A stretch of DNA of 64,000 nt from an uncultured Acidimicrobiaceae bacterium (GCA_937975915.1 CALJTY010000030.1:186001-250000); one strand, 5' to 3'. Shown: positions 18,071 through 27,195, counted from the first letter of the stretch. Notes: generated by a model from the sequence alone, not told the origin. Program-made: numbers and translations.

Positions 18071-18577
18071 CTACGAAAGTTTGAGGGGGCCAGCGTCTTC
18101 AAAACCTTGGCGAATACCCTGACCAGCGCGCTGGCGGAGCTGTTCTGGATCAAAGAGCATCCAGTAGGCGTTGCGTGCGTGGCTGCGAGAACGGTTCTCA
18201 AATACTGAAGCCAGAATCGCTGGGTCACTGGCCTCATCTTCGTGGACGAATACTTCGAGAATCGGAGTAGACGTAAGTAATTGTGCCTGCATGATCCCGA
18301 GAGCTGCTTCGTGAGCACATTGCTTGTCAATAGCTGCGCTGCCAGGCATTCCAAGCGCGACAACGATTGAGCAACCTTCTTGTTCGATCAAGTTCTTCGC
18401 GGCAACGGCCAAGTCCTTGAATCCAGGGACAGTTTTGGCAATGATTTTGAACGTCTCGTTGTACCCAGGGCACTCGCTGAGCTCAGCAATAGCAGCGCCA
18501 CCCATGTTGTATCTGGCGAACATGGTGTCCACAACGCCGATTTTTACAACCTTTGATTTCTTGTTCTTTTTAGCCAC
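18071..18577 (-). CDS. ribC: Riboflavin synthase, archaeal type
   Basis: 168 residues. The whole length fits the archaeal RibC family (related to lumazine synthase), not the two-domain bacterial RibE: VVDTMFARYNMG (15-26), KTVPGFKDL (48-56), ALGMPG (74-79), CAHEAALGIM (87-96), EVFVHEDEA (108-116) and a C-terminal GQGIRQGFEDAGP (152-164) are its signature blocks as I recall them from methanogens. The enzyme makes riboflavin from two molecules of 6,7-dimethyl-8-ribityllumazine. The GTG start at 18577 has GGAG 7 bases upstream; the N-terminus has an extra lysine-rich stretch. It stands alone, 71 bp before the thiolase gene. Its presence in an actinobacterium suggests transfer from archaea. Confidence 0.9.
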   Translation of the reverse strand: MAKKNKKSKVVKIGVVDTMFARYNMGGAAIAELSECPGYNETFKIIAKTVPGFKDLAVAAKNLIEQEGCSIVVALGMPGSAAIDKQCAHEAALGIMQAQLLTSTPILEVFVHEDEASDPAILASVFENRSRSHARNAYWMLFDPEQLRQRAGQGIRQGFEDAGPLKLS

Positions 18578-18675
18578 GACACTCCGTTCTTGTCTTCAGT
18601 CTAGAGAAAGATTCGACCCGACAACCCAGGGGGTTTTGCTGGCCTCTAGAGTGGCCATTGAGGAAAGGAGCCCCA

Positions 18676-19980
18676 ATGGCTTGGGACTTTCAGACAGATC
18701 CAGCGTTCGAGGAAAAGCTTGCGTGGATGCGCACGTTTGTAAAGGAAGAAATTTTTCCGATTGAGACGCTAAAAATAAATCGCGAGCAGTTGATGCACGT
18801 CATCAAGCCTCTGCAGGACGAAGTTAAGAAGCGTGGCCTATGGGCAGCACACCTTCCACCAGCACTCGGGGGAATGGGATTCGGTCAATTAGAGCTCGGA
18901 CTCATGCACGAAATTCTTGGACAGTCGCCATACGGTCCTGTCGTATTTGGAAACAATGCTCCAGACAGTGGAAACGCTGAACTACTTGCTGCGGCAATGG
19001 AGATGACTGGTCGCGAAGACATTCGTGAGCGTTGGTTAAACCCACTCCTCAATGGTGAAATTCGTTCGGGCTTTTCAATGACCGAGCCAAACACTGCAGG
19101 CTCTGACCCACGACTACTTGTTACTCGCGCTGAGAAAGACGGCGAAGAGTGGGTCATCAATGGTCGCAAGTGGTACACCACGAATGGTTCTGTTGCCAAC
19201 ATTCTGATTCTTATGGCCGTCACAAACCCTGACGTTCACCCATACCAAGGATCTTCAATGTTTGTTGTTCCGGTTGACACACCAGGTCTAACAATTCTTC
19301 GCGACGTTGGATCAATGGACGATCCTGAAGTTACCTACGGACGATTCGGCAACCACGCAGAAATCCTTTATGAGGATGTTCGCATTCCTGCTGATCACCT
19401 TGTCGGTCCAGAAGGATCTGGATTCTTGCTCGCACAGACTCGCCTTGGGCCAGGTCGCATTCACCACTGCATGCGCTGGCTCGGACAGTCACAGCGCGCA
19501 TTCGACATGATGTGTGAGCGCGCGCTAAGTCGCTTCACCCACGGCTCACTTCTTGCTGACAAGCAAACAGTCCAGAACTGGATTGCTGATTCGAAGGCTG
19601 AAATGCACGCTGCTCGACTAATGACACTTCACGCAGCTTGGAAGATGGACCAAGTTGGAGCGTCTCAGTCACGTGACGAAATTGCGATGATCAAGTACTA
19701 CGGCGCAACGGTTCTACACAATGTTGTTGACCGAGCACTTCAGACTTATGGTTCACTCGGCTACTCATCAGACATGCCTATTGAAGGTATGTACCGTGCT
19801 GCACGTGCTGCACGAATTTATGACGGCCCAGACGAAGTGCACAAGCAGACTGTTGCTCGTCACGTTCTAAAGGAATACACCGCTTCTGAGATTCCGACAG
19901 ATCACGTACCGACGAGAGCTGCTGCAGCTCAAGTGAAGTACGCAGACTTGCTTAAGCAGTTAGGCGTTGCTGCGTCTTAA
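18676..19980 (+). CDS. Acyl-CoA dehydrogenase (ACAD10/11-like group)
   Basis: About 434 residues. Conserved flavin/substrate segments include FSMTEPNTAGSDP, EEWVINGRKWYTTNG, LGPGRIHHCMRW, QTYGSLGYSSDMP and, near the end, YDGPDEVHKQTVARHVL, all typical of acyl-CoA dehydrogenases. ATG 18676 is chosen because AGGAAAGGAG lies just upstream; an in-frame GTG at 18658 precedes this site and is unlikely. FAD-dependent dehydrogenation of an acyl-CoA is expected. It is a paralogue of the gene at 33802-35079 (similar MSWDFSTEP-like start and C-terminus). It overlaps the convergent LLM gene by 4 bp at the stops. Confidence 0.95.
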   Translation: MAWDFQTDPAFEEKLAWMRTFVKEEIFPIETLKINREQLMHVIKPLQDEVKKRGLWAAHLPPALGGMGFGQLELGLMHEILGQSPYGPVVFGNNAPDSGNAELLAAAMEMTGREDIRERWLNPLLNGEIRSGFSMTEPNTAGSDPRLLVTRAEKDGEEWVINGRKWYTTNGSVANILILMAVTNPDVHPYQGSSMFVVPVDTPGLTILRDVGSMDDPEVTYGRFGNHAEILYEDVRIPADHLVGPEGSGFLLAQTRLGPGRIHHCMRWLGQSQRAFDMMCERALSRFTHGSLLADKQTVQNWIADSKAEMHAARLMTLHAAWKMDQVGASQSRDEIAMIKYYGATVLHNVVDRALQTYGSLGYSSDMPIEGMYRAARAARIYDGPDEVHKQTVARHVLKEYTASEIPTDHVPTRAAAAQVKYADLLKQLGVAAS

Positions 19981-20930
19981 CGAGGAGCTAGTCCCTTGAC
20001 GGCGTCTTTAACATCGACGCCAACAGGAACTATTGCCAAGGTAGGAATCTGGATGCCATTGTCAATGAACTGTTGAATGTGTTCACGACACTTGTCGTAC
20101 GAGCCATGGATAATCAGCTCGTCACATACTGAGTCAGGAATTAGTTCGTTCGCTAGTTTGCGGTCGCCTGCAGCCCAGGCATCCCACATTGGTTTCAAGA
20201 TTTCTTCACGACCAAGCCATTTGTGAAATTCTGCGTACGTGGAAACGGTGAGATACGAAGAGATCATTCGGCGAGCAATGAAACGAGCAGTGTCGGTGTC
20301 CTCTGTAGGAATAACAAAGAGTCGTGCGGCGATAGTTTTTCCAGGACCAACTTCGGCGACACACTTCTTCACGTCTTCTGCAGACAGCCAGTTAAGAATT
20401 GCACCGTCTGCTTCACTGCCAGCAAGCTTCAACATACGTGGACGAAGTGCACCTAAAAGAATTGGTGGGCGGTGAGAAATTGGACGGGCAATCTTGAAAC
20501 CATGAATTTCGAATGTGTCATACACGTGGTCAATTTTTTCACCGTCAAGGGCGCGCTTTAAGAAATCAAGCACATCACGAGTACGTGAATACGGCTTGTC
20601 GAACTCAATGCCGTTCCATCGCTGCACTACAGGCATTGACGAAGATCCGAGTCCTACCGTGAAGCGACCACCAGAAGCTTCAGCGAGTGACGCAATACTC
20701 ATTGCGAGTAGTCCAGCACCACGCGTATAGGCCGGAAGCACAGCTACTCCGAGGTTGAGTCGTGACTCCCACGCTGCCGCGAGGGTGAGTGGTGTGAAAC
20801 CGTCGGTGCCGTCAACTTCTGCAGTCCAGACATCGGTGTAACCAATGTCTGCGAGCATGTGGAACCACTCTTTGTGTTCAGGAAGAGTGACGCCGTCAAA
20901 TGGGATTGTTACTCCGTAGCGTTGTGTCAT
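19977..20930 (-). CDS. LLM-class F420-dependent oxidoreductase
   Basis: 317 residues of the luciferase-like monooxygenase fold. Markers are the N-terminal GYTDVWTAEVDGTDGFTPLTLAA pattern, LNLGVAVLPAYTRGAGLLA, GGRFTVGLGSSSMPVVQRWNG and a later PPILLGALRPRMLKLAGSEADGAILNW. Many actinobacterial members use F420H2 rather than FMNH2, and cofD in this window supports F420 here; FMN use is not excluded. The ATG at 20930 lacks an obvious ribosome-binding site. The substrate is unknown. Confidence 0.9.
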   Translation of the reverse strand: MTQRYGVTIPFDGVTLPEHKEWFHMLADIGYTDVWTAEVDGTDGFTPLTLAAAWESRLNLGVAVLPAYTRGAGLLAMSIASLAEASGGRFTVGLGSSSMPVVQRWNGIEFDKPYSRTRDVLDFLKRALDGEKIDHVYDTFEIHGFKIARPISHRPPILLGALRPRMLKLAGSEADGAILNWLSAEDVKKCVAEVGPGKTIAARLFVIPTEDTDTARFIARRMISSYLTVSTYAEFHKWLGREEILKPMWDAWAAGDRKLANELIPDSVCDELIIHGSYDKCREHIQQFIDNGIQIPTLAIVPVGVDVKDAVKGLAPR

Positions 20931-21025
20931 CTTGACAGTGTTTCAGAAAAACGAGCGCCGAACAGCAACCTGTCAGAATTCCCGTAAATTCACGAGTTAG
21001 TCCTTAAGATTAGATAAATCGTTAA

Positions 21026-21991
21026 TTGAGGCGTGTGCGTAAAATTCTGTTGATTTTGATTGCCTTAGCCGCACTAGCTGCTGGGGGCTACGTCGCTCTA
21101 CCTCGCCATTCCTCCGCTTCTGAGAATCCAAAAGCTGATGTGGCCACGACTACGACCTTGCCAAGTCCTGCGTCTGTCTGCTCAGCAACTGCGTGTAGTA
21201 CTTGGAAAAACCCAGAACCATGGACGGGCAAAACACCTTCAGTGATGACAACAGTATTCACACCAAATAGTGCAGAGCCAACTGTGACTGCCTACGCAGC
21301 CTGGATCAATACGTCAACTACCAACGTTGCGCTCTATCCCGGATATAAGGGACCAGGGCCATCGACACTTCCACGGGGGCCACAAATGGTTCCTCTCACC
21401 GCAAGGTCTCGACTGCTTGCCACCTTCAATTCAGGCTTCTATGAGTCTGATGCCGCCGCTGGTTTTTTCACTCATCACACTCTCTACTTTCCAATGGTGA
21501 AAGGTTCCGCGACTCTTATTCAGTACAAAGATGGATCAGTTGACATCAAGGCGTGGGATGGCGGCAAAAGCCCAGGCGCAAATGTTCTTATGGCACGACA
21601 AAATCTTCCGCTACTGGTAAATAATTCAGTACCAACGCAGAGCAGCTCCGACAATGCACAGTGGGGACTCACGCTTCATGGTGTGCCAGCCGTTTGGAGA
21701 ACTGCATTAGGAATTGATGCGCAAGGCAACCTTATTTACGCAGCAGCTTCTTCTCAGACTGCTCATAGCTTGGCATTGCTGATGAGCAAGTTACATGTGG
21801 TTAGAGCGATGCAACTCGACATAAATCCTGCATGGCCAATATTTGTAACGTACGCGGATCGTGGCGCGAAAGGGCCGTCACTATTTGTCCCGAACTCAAA
21901 TCAAATTTCAACCAGATTTCTCTACTCGAGTACGAAAGATTTCTTCGCAGTGTTTGCATCAAAGAGTGCCGGTGAGCCACAGCCGTGGTAA
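21026..21991 (+). CDS. Phosphodiester glycosidase (NAGPA/DUF2233-like) secreted protein
   Basis: About 321 residues. A basic start and hydrophobic stretch (ILLILIALAALAAGGYVAL, about 7-25) are a signal peptide or anchor, followed by a Thr-rich linker (ATTTTLP). The domain shows LLATFNSGFY, PLLVNNSVP, RTALGIDAQGNLIYAAA and AMQLDINPAWPIFV, the pattern of the phosphodiester alpha-N-acetylglucosaminidase-like fold. Such proteins cleave glycosyl phosphodiesters at the surface. The start is TTG 21026 or GTG 21035. It overlaps capA by 7 bp, so both products are probably made together. The exact substrate is unknown. Confidence 0.75.
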   Translation: MRRVRKILLILIALAALAAGGYVALPRHSSASENPKADVATTTTLPSPASVCSATACSTWKNPEPWTGKTPSVMTTVFTPNSAEPTVTAYAAWINTSTTNVALYPGYKGPGPSTLPRGPQMVPLTARSRLLATFNSGFYESDAAAGFFTHHTLYFPMVKGSATLIQYKDGSVDIKAWDGGKSPGANVLMARQNLPLLVNNSVPTQSSSDNAQWGLTLHGVPAVWRTALGIDAQGNLIYAAASSQTAHSLALLMSKLHVVRAMQLDINPAWPIFVTYADRGAKGPSLFVPNSNQISTRFLYSSTKDFFAVFASKSAGEPQPW

Positions 21992-23097
21992 AGGGACGTC
22001 ATAAGAAAAAGCGAAGCAAGAAGTTATTGATTTCGTTTTTCGGCGCTCTGATTGTGTTGGCTGTTGCTGGGACAACATTTGTCTTAACTAAAAATCATGT
22101 TGCACCCACGACAACTACCGTTCCAACAACGGTGGCGACGTCCACGGTAACTATTTCTGCCACTGGTGACATGGAGCTTGGATCCACACCACAACTTCCA
22201 AGTAATCCAGATTCAATTTTTTCAAACGTTTTATCTGCACTAAAAGCTCAGATTGAATTTGGAAATCTTGAGGGAACATTAACCACACAGACAATGTCAA
22301 AATGTGGTGCTAGTTCTACTAATTGCTACGCGTTTAGAAATCCGCCATCGTTCGCTAACGCCTTCGCAACTGCCGGCTTCAATGTTTTAAATAGCGCTAA
22401 TAATCACAGCAATGACTTCGGGTCCCAGGGCCGGATTGATACTTCAAAGGCATTGGCGGATGCTGGAATTGCTCAAGCGGGTCTACCTGGGCAAATTGCA
22501 GTCGTTAAGCAGGATGGCATTTCGGTGGCCTTTGTGGCATTCGCACCGTATTACAACACCAATAGTCTTCTTAACCTGCCTGCAGCGAAGCAATTAATTA
22601 CAAAGGCAAAACGTCAAGCAAACATTGTGGTGGTCTACATGCACGCCGGCGCAGAGGGGAGCGCCGCATCGCACGTGACAAAGGCGAGTGAGTCATTCTT
22701 CGGAGAAAATCGTGGGAACCCTTACCTCTTCGCTCACGCCGCAATTGACAATGGTGCTGACCTGGTTATTGCCAGTGGTCCTCACGTACTTCGTGGGATG
22801 GAGGCGTATCACGGGCATTTAATTAATTACAGTCTTGGTGATTTTGCAAACTTTCATAATTTTGCGACGAGTGGAAACCTTGCTCTCACTGCAATTTTGA
22901 AAGTTACGTTAAACGCTTCCGGTTCATTTGTAAATGGAACATTCCATTCAGTGCTCCTTGATGCAGCAGGAACGCCAAGCATTGACCCGTCTCACAGAGC
23001 AGCAACGTTTGTGAACAATCTTTCAGCTCAAGATTTTGGTGACAGAGCAGTAGTGATTAGCCCGAACGGCGAAATTAAGTCTTCGTTGCTTAACTAG
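21985..23097 (+). CDS. CapA family protein (PGA_cap metallophosphatase-like)
   Basis: 370 residues. A very basic start (GRHKKKRSKK) and one helix (about 13-32) anchor it outside, then a Thr/Val linker (TTTTVPTTVAT) like that of the preceding gene. The CapA domain has ATGDMELGS, FGNLEGTLTT, LNSANNHSNDFG, VVYMHAGAEG and DLVIASGPHVLRGMEAYHGH, which carry the Asp/Asn/His residues of the calcineurin-like fold. CapA is known from poly-gamma-glutamate capsule systems, but no CapB/C genes are here, so a different polymer is likely. The GTG start overlaps the phosphodiester glycosidase gene. The stop shares CTAG with the convergent gene. Confidence 0.87.
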   Translation: MVKGRHKKKRSKKLLISFFGALIVLAVAGTTFVLTKNHVAPTTTTVPTTVATSTVTISATGDMELGSTPQLPSNPDSIFSNVLSALKAQIEFGNLEGTLTTQTMSKCGASSTNCYAFRNPPSFANAFATAGFNVLNSANNHSNDFGSQGRIDTSKALADAGIAQAGLPGQIAVVKQDGISVAFVAFAPYYNTNSLLNLPAAKQLITKAKRQANIVVVYMHAGAEGSAASHVTKASESFFGENRGNPYLFAHAAIDNGADLVIASGPHVLRGMEAYHGHLINYSLGDFANFHNFATSGNLALTAILKVTLNASGSFVNGTFHSVLLDAAGTPSIDPSHRAATFVNNLSAQDFGDRAVVISPNGEIKSSLLN

Positions 23098-23726
23098 CAA
23101 CCGCTACCTGGGCCGGGTATTCCTGGTCCTAGCGCTGGAGAAGCAACAGTGCCGATGTTCTTCGCTCTGGGATTTGGTCCAAGATGAATGATTTTCCAAA
23201 CACCATTCCATGAGATCAAAGAAGCAATTGCGAATGATTTCACTACGCCAGCCTGCTCGTAGACGACCCTCACTGGTCCGAGATGCCAGTAACCAATCTT
23301 GTTCTCACAAACGCCCACTGAGATCCATGAGATCTGCGCAGGATTCACTCGAACTCCAGTGAATTTGCTCGGACCACCGCTCACGATGAGCTGGTGGTAG
23401 GCAGCCAAATCGAGTTTAAAAAAAGCCAGAAGTCTTGATGAGAAATCAGCCGAAGGATTTGCAAGAACTCCTTGCTTCATCTGAACGTATGCAGAACCAG
23501 GAAAGAAATTCTTGAGTGCTTGCTCTTGTGAATTTGCGGAGATGGCATTCCAAACATCATTCATTTGAGTTGTAAATGCGGCTCCAATTGAAGGCTTCGA
23601 ATCATTTGTAGCTGCCCCAGTGCTGGTGGGCGAAACGATTGCAACTGAAAGGAGCAGAGAAAATCCAGCAACCCATTTCAATGCCAGACGGAGCTGTGAA
23701 TTCACAACCCCAAGGCTACAAGTCAT
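23094..23726 (-). CDS. Secreted protein of unknown function
   Basis: About 210 residues; I do not recognise a family. A hydrophobic signal-like segment (WVAGFSLLLSVAIVSP, about 18-33) ends at STGAATND, a plausible cleavage site. The body contains a conserved-looking block (NKIGYWHLGPVRVVYEQ, then WNGVWKIIHLGPNPR) that reads like a small alpha/beta domain, and the tail is Gly/Pro-rich and ends in a terminal Cys (GPGSGC). The ATG at 23726 overlaps the GT2 stop (TGATG), so it is translated after that gene. It is probably part of the surface module. Confidence 0.65.
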   Translation of the reverse strand: MTCSLGVVNSQLRLALKWVAGFSLLLSVAIVSPTSTGAATNDSKPSIGAAFTTQMNDVWNAISANSQEQALKNFFPGSAYVQMKQGVLANPSADFSSRLLAFFKLDLAAYHQLIVSGGPSKFTGVRVNPAQISWISVGVCENKIGYWHLGPVRVVYEQAGVVKSFAIASLISWNGVWKIIHLGPNPRAKNIGTVASPALGPGIPGPGSGC

Positions 23727-25441
23727 CAATTAGTTGAAGAGTCTTGTGGGGCTATGTAATAAAAGGTCTCACCAAACAATTTGAGTTGTGGTGGAAAGTA
23801 AGGATCTTGGAATGATCCAAAAATGTCCCAGCGGCGCAAGAAACGGTTCCGGTCAGTCTTTGGATCGAGTTTTCCACGAGAAGACCCAGCGTTGTGCGTG
23901 TGAACCACGTCAGGTGTGTAGACCACGTTGCGCCCCTCTAACTGCGCTCGAAGACATACGTCGATGTCGTTCATTACAACAGTGAGTTCTTCATCCATCC
24001 CGCCAATTGATTCCCAGAAATTACGGCGGAACATCTGTACGGCTCCAGTGACCGCGGCGACATCTTTTGTGGCCAGAATGAAATGGTCGCGGTAGGGATA
24101 ATTGCCATCAGAACGTAAATGTTGTGGGTATGGCGTTATGACGACACTCTCGTGCTCGGAGTGTCCACTACTTTCAATCTGCTTTGATCCAACAATGCCA
24201 ACGTCGGGCAGAGAGGCAAGTCCCACCATTCGCTCTAACCAGTCGGGTGTTTGGAGAATTGTGTCGTTATTTAATGTGACGATGAAGTCAGCTGTCGACA
24301 GCTTGATTCCACGATTGATGATTTTCGCGTAATTGAATGGGCCAGGACACGCGACCACTTTGTGGTTGGTTGACTCAAAATAGGCGAGCGTCTCGGGGTC
24401 CTTTGAATCATTGTCAAGAATCGTGATGCTGTAATTGGTGTACGTGGTCTTCTCTTCAACTGCACCAATGCACTGCAGCACCAGCTCAAGCCGATCCCTG
24501 GTTGGAATAACTATCTCAATAGATGGTTGAGGTGATGGCGGAGATAGCTTCCACTGCACAAGTCCAGGTAATGCGCCTTGTGAAACCTCGCCACTCCATT
24601 TTCTTCTGGTGAGTGCTGCATTTACAACAGCGCAAGTGTCATTGTTCAGATGCTCAGCATTCAGGCTGATCTGCGTTCGTCCTGCGGGCAAAATAATTGG
24701 AACGTGCTGAAAGATTCCGCGCTGTTCGCTGAGGCGTAAATAAAAATCGTGTTCGAATGCCCAGCCAGCAGTTGTGGAAAATCCCCCGAACATACGAAGC
24801 TTGGCAATGCTAAGCAAGGCTGGTCGACCAACCACGTTGTAGCTGAGAAGTGTGTGTGGTCCGACGGTATTTGGTTTCAGAATTGGAAAAAGTGGGTTGA
24901 TGTTCGTCTCATCTGAAAAGACAACGTCACTGACACTTTCAGCATTTTTCAAAAGTCGAGAAAGCGTGAATGTCCTTGCGGCTTCATTGATTGATGAATC
25001 AACTATGAAGAGCCATGTGGCTTGCGACTTGGCAATCTTTTCGTTGAGTGCTTCTATCGTCTGAGCGCTTGAAGCTTCAGCCTCATTGAATGCGAAGACT
25101 TCAACATCTTTCAGTCTGAACGTGTCTGTTACATCAATTTCATCAAAATTTGTTGTTGAGGGGGAGTAGCCAATAGGAAACTCGGTGAGAACTATTGCTT
25201 CGTTTCCTAAATTCTTGGGTCCACGTAGTGCGCGTGCCAACTTAAGGACTTGCCTGCCCGGCACTTGAGCAATTTTGTGGCGAAGAGTATCTTCCGATCC
25301 AAAAAGACGATGCATCGCACGTCCAAAGGGTGTGCTGGAGTGTGAGCGAATCTCGACAAAGAAATTCTTCCAGCGTTTGTTCAACTCTGAATCAGGAATT
25401 TGCTTCATCCCTTCGAGATCAAATCGCTTAAGAGTGTTCAC
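23726..25441 (-). CDS. Glycosyltransferase family 2 with N-terminal extension
   Basis: 571 residues. Residues 1 to about 305 are a weakly conserved region that itself resembles a degenerate GT2 domain (WLFIVDSSINEAARTF, VVFSDETNINP, GWAFEHDFYLRLSE). A full GT2 domain follows from IEIVIPTRDRLELVLQCI, with NNDTILQTPDWLERM (DxD-like), TGAVQMFRRNFWESIGGMDE and NDIDVCLRAQLEGRNVVYTP. Such two-part GT2 proteins make surface polysaccharides in many bacteria. No membrane helix is evident. It starts with GTG at 25441 and is followed by the secreted protein with a 1-bp overlap. The sugar is unknown. Confidence 0.88.
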   Translation of the reverse strand: MNTLKRFDLEGMKQIPDSELNKRWKNFFVEIRSHSSTPFGRAMHRLFGSEDTLRHKIAQVPGRQVLKLARALRGPKNLGNEAIVLTEFPIGYSPSTTNFDEIDVTDTFRLKDVEVFAFNEAEASSAQTIEALNEKIAKSQATWLFIVDSSINEAARTFTLSRLLKNAESVSDVVFSDETNINPLFPILKPNTVGPHTLLSYNVVGRPALLSIAKLRMFGGFSTTAGWAFEHDFYLRLSEQRGIFQHVPIILPAGRTQISLNAEHLNNDTCAVVNAALTRRKWSGEVSQGALPGLVQWKLSPPSPQPSIEIVIPTRDRLELVLQCIGAVEEKTTYTNYSITILDNDSKDPETLAYFESTNHKVVACPGPFNYAKIINRGIKLSTADFIVTLNNDTILQTPDWLERMVGLASLPDVGIVGSKQIESSGHSEHESVVITPYPQHLRSDGNYPYRDHFILATKDVAAVTGAVQMFRRNFWESIGGMDEELTVVMNDIDVCLRAQLEGRNVVYTPDVVHTHNAGSSRGKLDPKTDRNRFLRRWDIFGSFQDPYFPPQLKLFGETFYYIAPQDSSTN

Positions 25442-25645
25442 ACAGTGACTTTCAGTAAGGACTTGTTAGCTCAACAAGATAGAACAACTTTACTTATGTC
25501 ACCTCGTAATTAGGCTCAACACAGCCAATTTTCAACATCTTCACATTTGCATTGAAAAACCCCCTCGTTGAAGGGTTCTCCGTGTTAGCTTTTTGCTGAA
25601 GTTTTATCTATTGAAGGTGATAACCACAACAAGAAAGAGGTAGTC
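25442..25645. promoter_or_regulatory. Divergent region between GT2 and the APC permease gene
   Basis: 204 bp without a gene. It must hold promoters for both directions. A weak hairpin (AACCC ... GGGTT with a 10-base loop) lies at about 25557-25576, and the permease has a ribosome-binding site (AAGAGG) at about 25634-25641. No known riboswitch class is recognisable. Confidence 0.35.
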
Positions 25646-27100
25646 ATGTCCGACGCCCCAACAACGCTTGGAACAGATTCTGACGAGAATCAACTCAGAT
25701 CAGGAGTTCTAGGTCTTTTTGACTCGGTCGTTATGGCGGTCGCAGGTTCCGCGCCAGCATATTCAATCGCTGCAACAACTACCGCTTTGTTTGCCGCCGT
25801 TGGTTTCGGTGGTCCCGCCGCACTTCTCTACTGCGGAATCTTTATGTTCGGCATCATGTTCGCCTTCAACTATCTCTCTAAGTCAGATAGTCACGCTGGT
25901 GCAACATATTCATGGGTTCGCCGTGCACTTCACCCAGCTTTCGGGTTTCTTGCTGGCTGGTCATTGATTGTCTCTGCGCTGATCTTTATGGTTGTGGCAA
26001 CATTCCCCGCCGGATCAACAATTCTGGACTTGTTCTCGCACTCGGCTTCTTCGAATAAAACGTTAGTAACGATTTTTGGTTCTTTCTTTTTCCTACTTAT
26101 GGTTGGAGCTGTTGCAGCGGGAGTAACGGTTACAGTCACGGTGCAAATCATCATGTCGTGCATTGAGGTCGTAATTTTGATCCTCTTTGCACTTCTCGCA
26201 ATCTTTCACGCTCACCACGCAACACCGTTCTCGTGGCACTGGTTATCTCCGTCAGTTTTCCCGGACATGCAGACGTTCACTTCTGGTGCCCTACTTGCAA
26301 CCTTCTATTACTGGGGCTGGGATGTAACTGCAAACCTCGGTGAAGAAACAAAAAATCCACGAAAGACCTCGGGTCTCGGTGGACTACTCGGTGGACTGAT
26401 TGTGTTCTTGTTGTTTGAACTATTCACAATTGGCTCAAATATGGTTCTCACAAGTGGCGAAATGAACAACCCTGACAACGCTGCGAACATTCTTTCTGTA
26501 CTGGGACAGGCGGTATGGCCAGGAACCGGTGGAAAACTAATAGTTCTTGCTGTTCTCCTTTCGACCGTTGCAACGCTCGAAACAACATTGATTCAAGTAA
26601 CTCGGACATTCTTCACTATGGGTCGTGACCACACGCTTCCATCAGCACTCGGTCACACCCACCCAGTTCGAAAGACGCCTCTTGTTGCAACTTTTGTAGC
26701 AGCGGCCCTGTCGATTCTTCTCTTCGTAGGAAGTACATACGTCGGATCAATTTCCAACATCTTGTATGACGGTTACAACGCAATCGGCCTTCAGATTTGT
26801 ATTTACTACGGACTCGCTGGACTTTCAGTGGTTGTCCTCTACCGTCGTCAACTCTTTAAGTCGGTAGGTAACTTCATCTTTATGGGTCTGTGGCCACTTC
26901 TTGGTGCGAGCTTTATGATCTTCATCTTTTCGAAGGCACTTCCAAACTTGAACACCACCACCAAGGTTGTTGGACTTGGTGCTGTTGCGCTCGGAATTAT
27001 TCCAATGACCTACTACTGGATTAAGGGAAGTGCTTACTTCATACCTCCCACAAAAGAGGACCGTCACGCGGTACTCATGGAGTTTGAACAAAACCTTTAA
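25646..27100 (+). CDS. APC family amino acid/polyamine permease
   Basis: 484 residues with about twelve hydrophobic helices. The N-terminal motif GLFDSVVMAVAGSAPAYSIAATT is the APC substrate-binding helix 1 pattern. YLSKSDSHAGATYSWVRRALHP and FYYWGWDVTANLGEETKNPRKT are conserved APC segments. It would import an amino acid or amine by cation symport or exchange; the substrate is not deducible. The ATG has AAGAGG upstream. A strong intrinsic terminator follows directly, so it is a single-gene transcript. Confidence 0.93.
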   Translation: MSDAPTTLGTDSDENQLRSGVLGLFDSVVMAVAGSAPAYSIAATTTALFAAVGFGGPAALLYCGIFMFGIMFAFNYLSKSDSHAGATYSWVRRALHPAFGFLAGWSLIVSALIFMVVATFPAGSTILDLFSHSASSNKTLVTIFGSFFFLLMVGAVAAGVTVTVTVQIIMSCIEVVILILFALLAIFHAHHATPFSWHWLSPSVFPDMQTFTSGALLATFYYWGWDVTANLGEETKNPRKTSGLGGLLGGLIVFLLFELFTIGSNMVLTSGEMNNPDNAANILSVLGQAVWPGTGGKLIVLAVLLSTVATLETTLIQVTRTFFTMGRDHTLPSALGHTHPVRKTPLVATFVAAALSILLFVGSTYVGSISNILYDGYNAIGLQICIYYGLAGLSVVVLYRRQLFKSVGNFIFMGLWPLLGASFMIFIFSKALPNLNTTTKVVGLGAVALGIIPMTYYWIKGSAYFIPPTKEDRHAVLMEFEQNL

Positions 27101-27107
27101 CAGAACT

Positions 27108-27149
27108 AAAACGCCCGCTCTCTGGAGGAATCCAGAGAGCGGGCGTTTT
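27108..27149 (+). terminator. Intrinsic terminator of the APC permease gene
   Basis: A perfect 15-bp stem (27112-27126 with 27131-27145) around the loop GGAA, flanked by A and T runs. It is the strongest hairpin in the window and could also act on transcripts from the other strand. Confidence 0.95.
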
Positions 27150-27195
27150 TATTTGTAAAGCAGGTACATTGGAGTCTCTGGAATAAAGGATTCGT

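Noticed and set aside
25557..25576. Riboswitch or attenuator before the APC permease.
   Set aside because: The stem is only 5 bp with a 10-base loop and there is no T run; kept only as a weak note.
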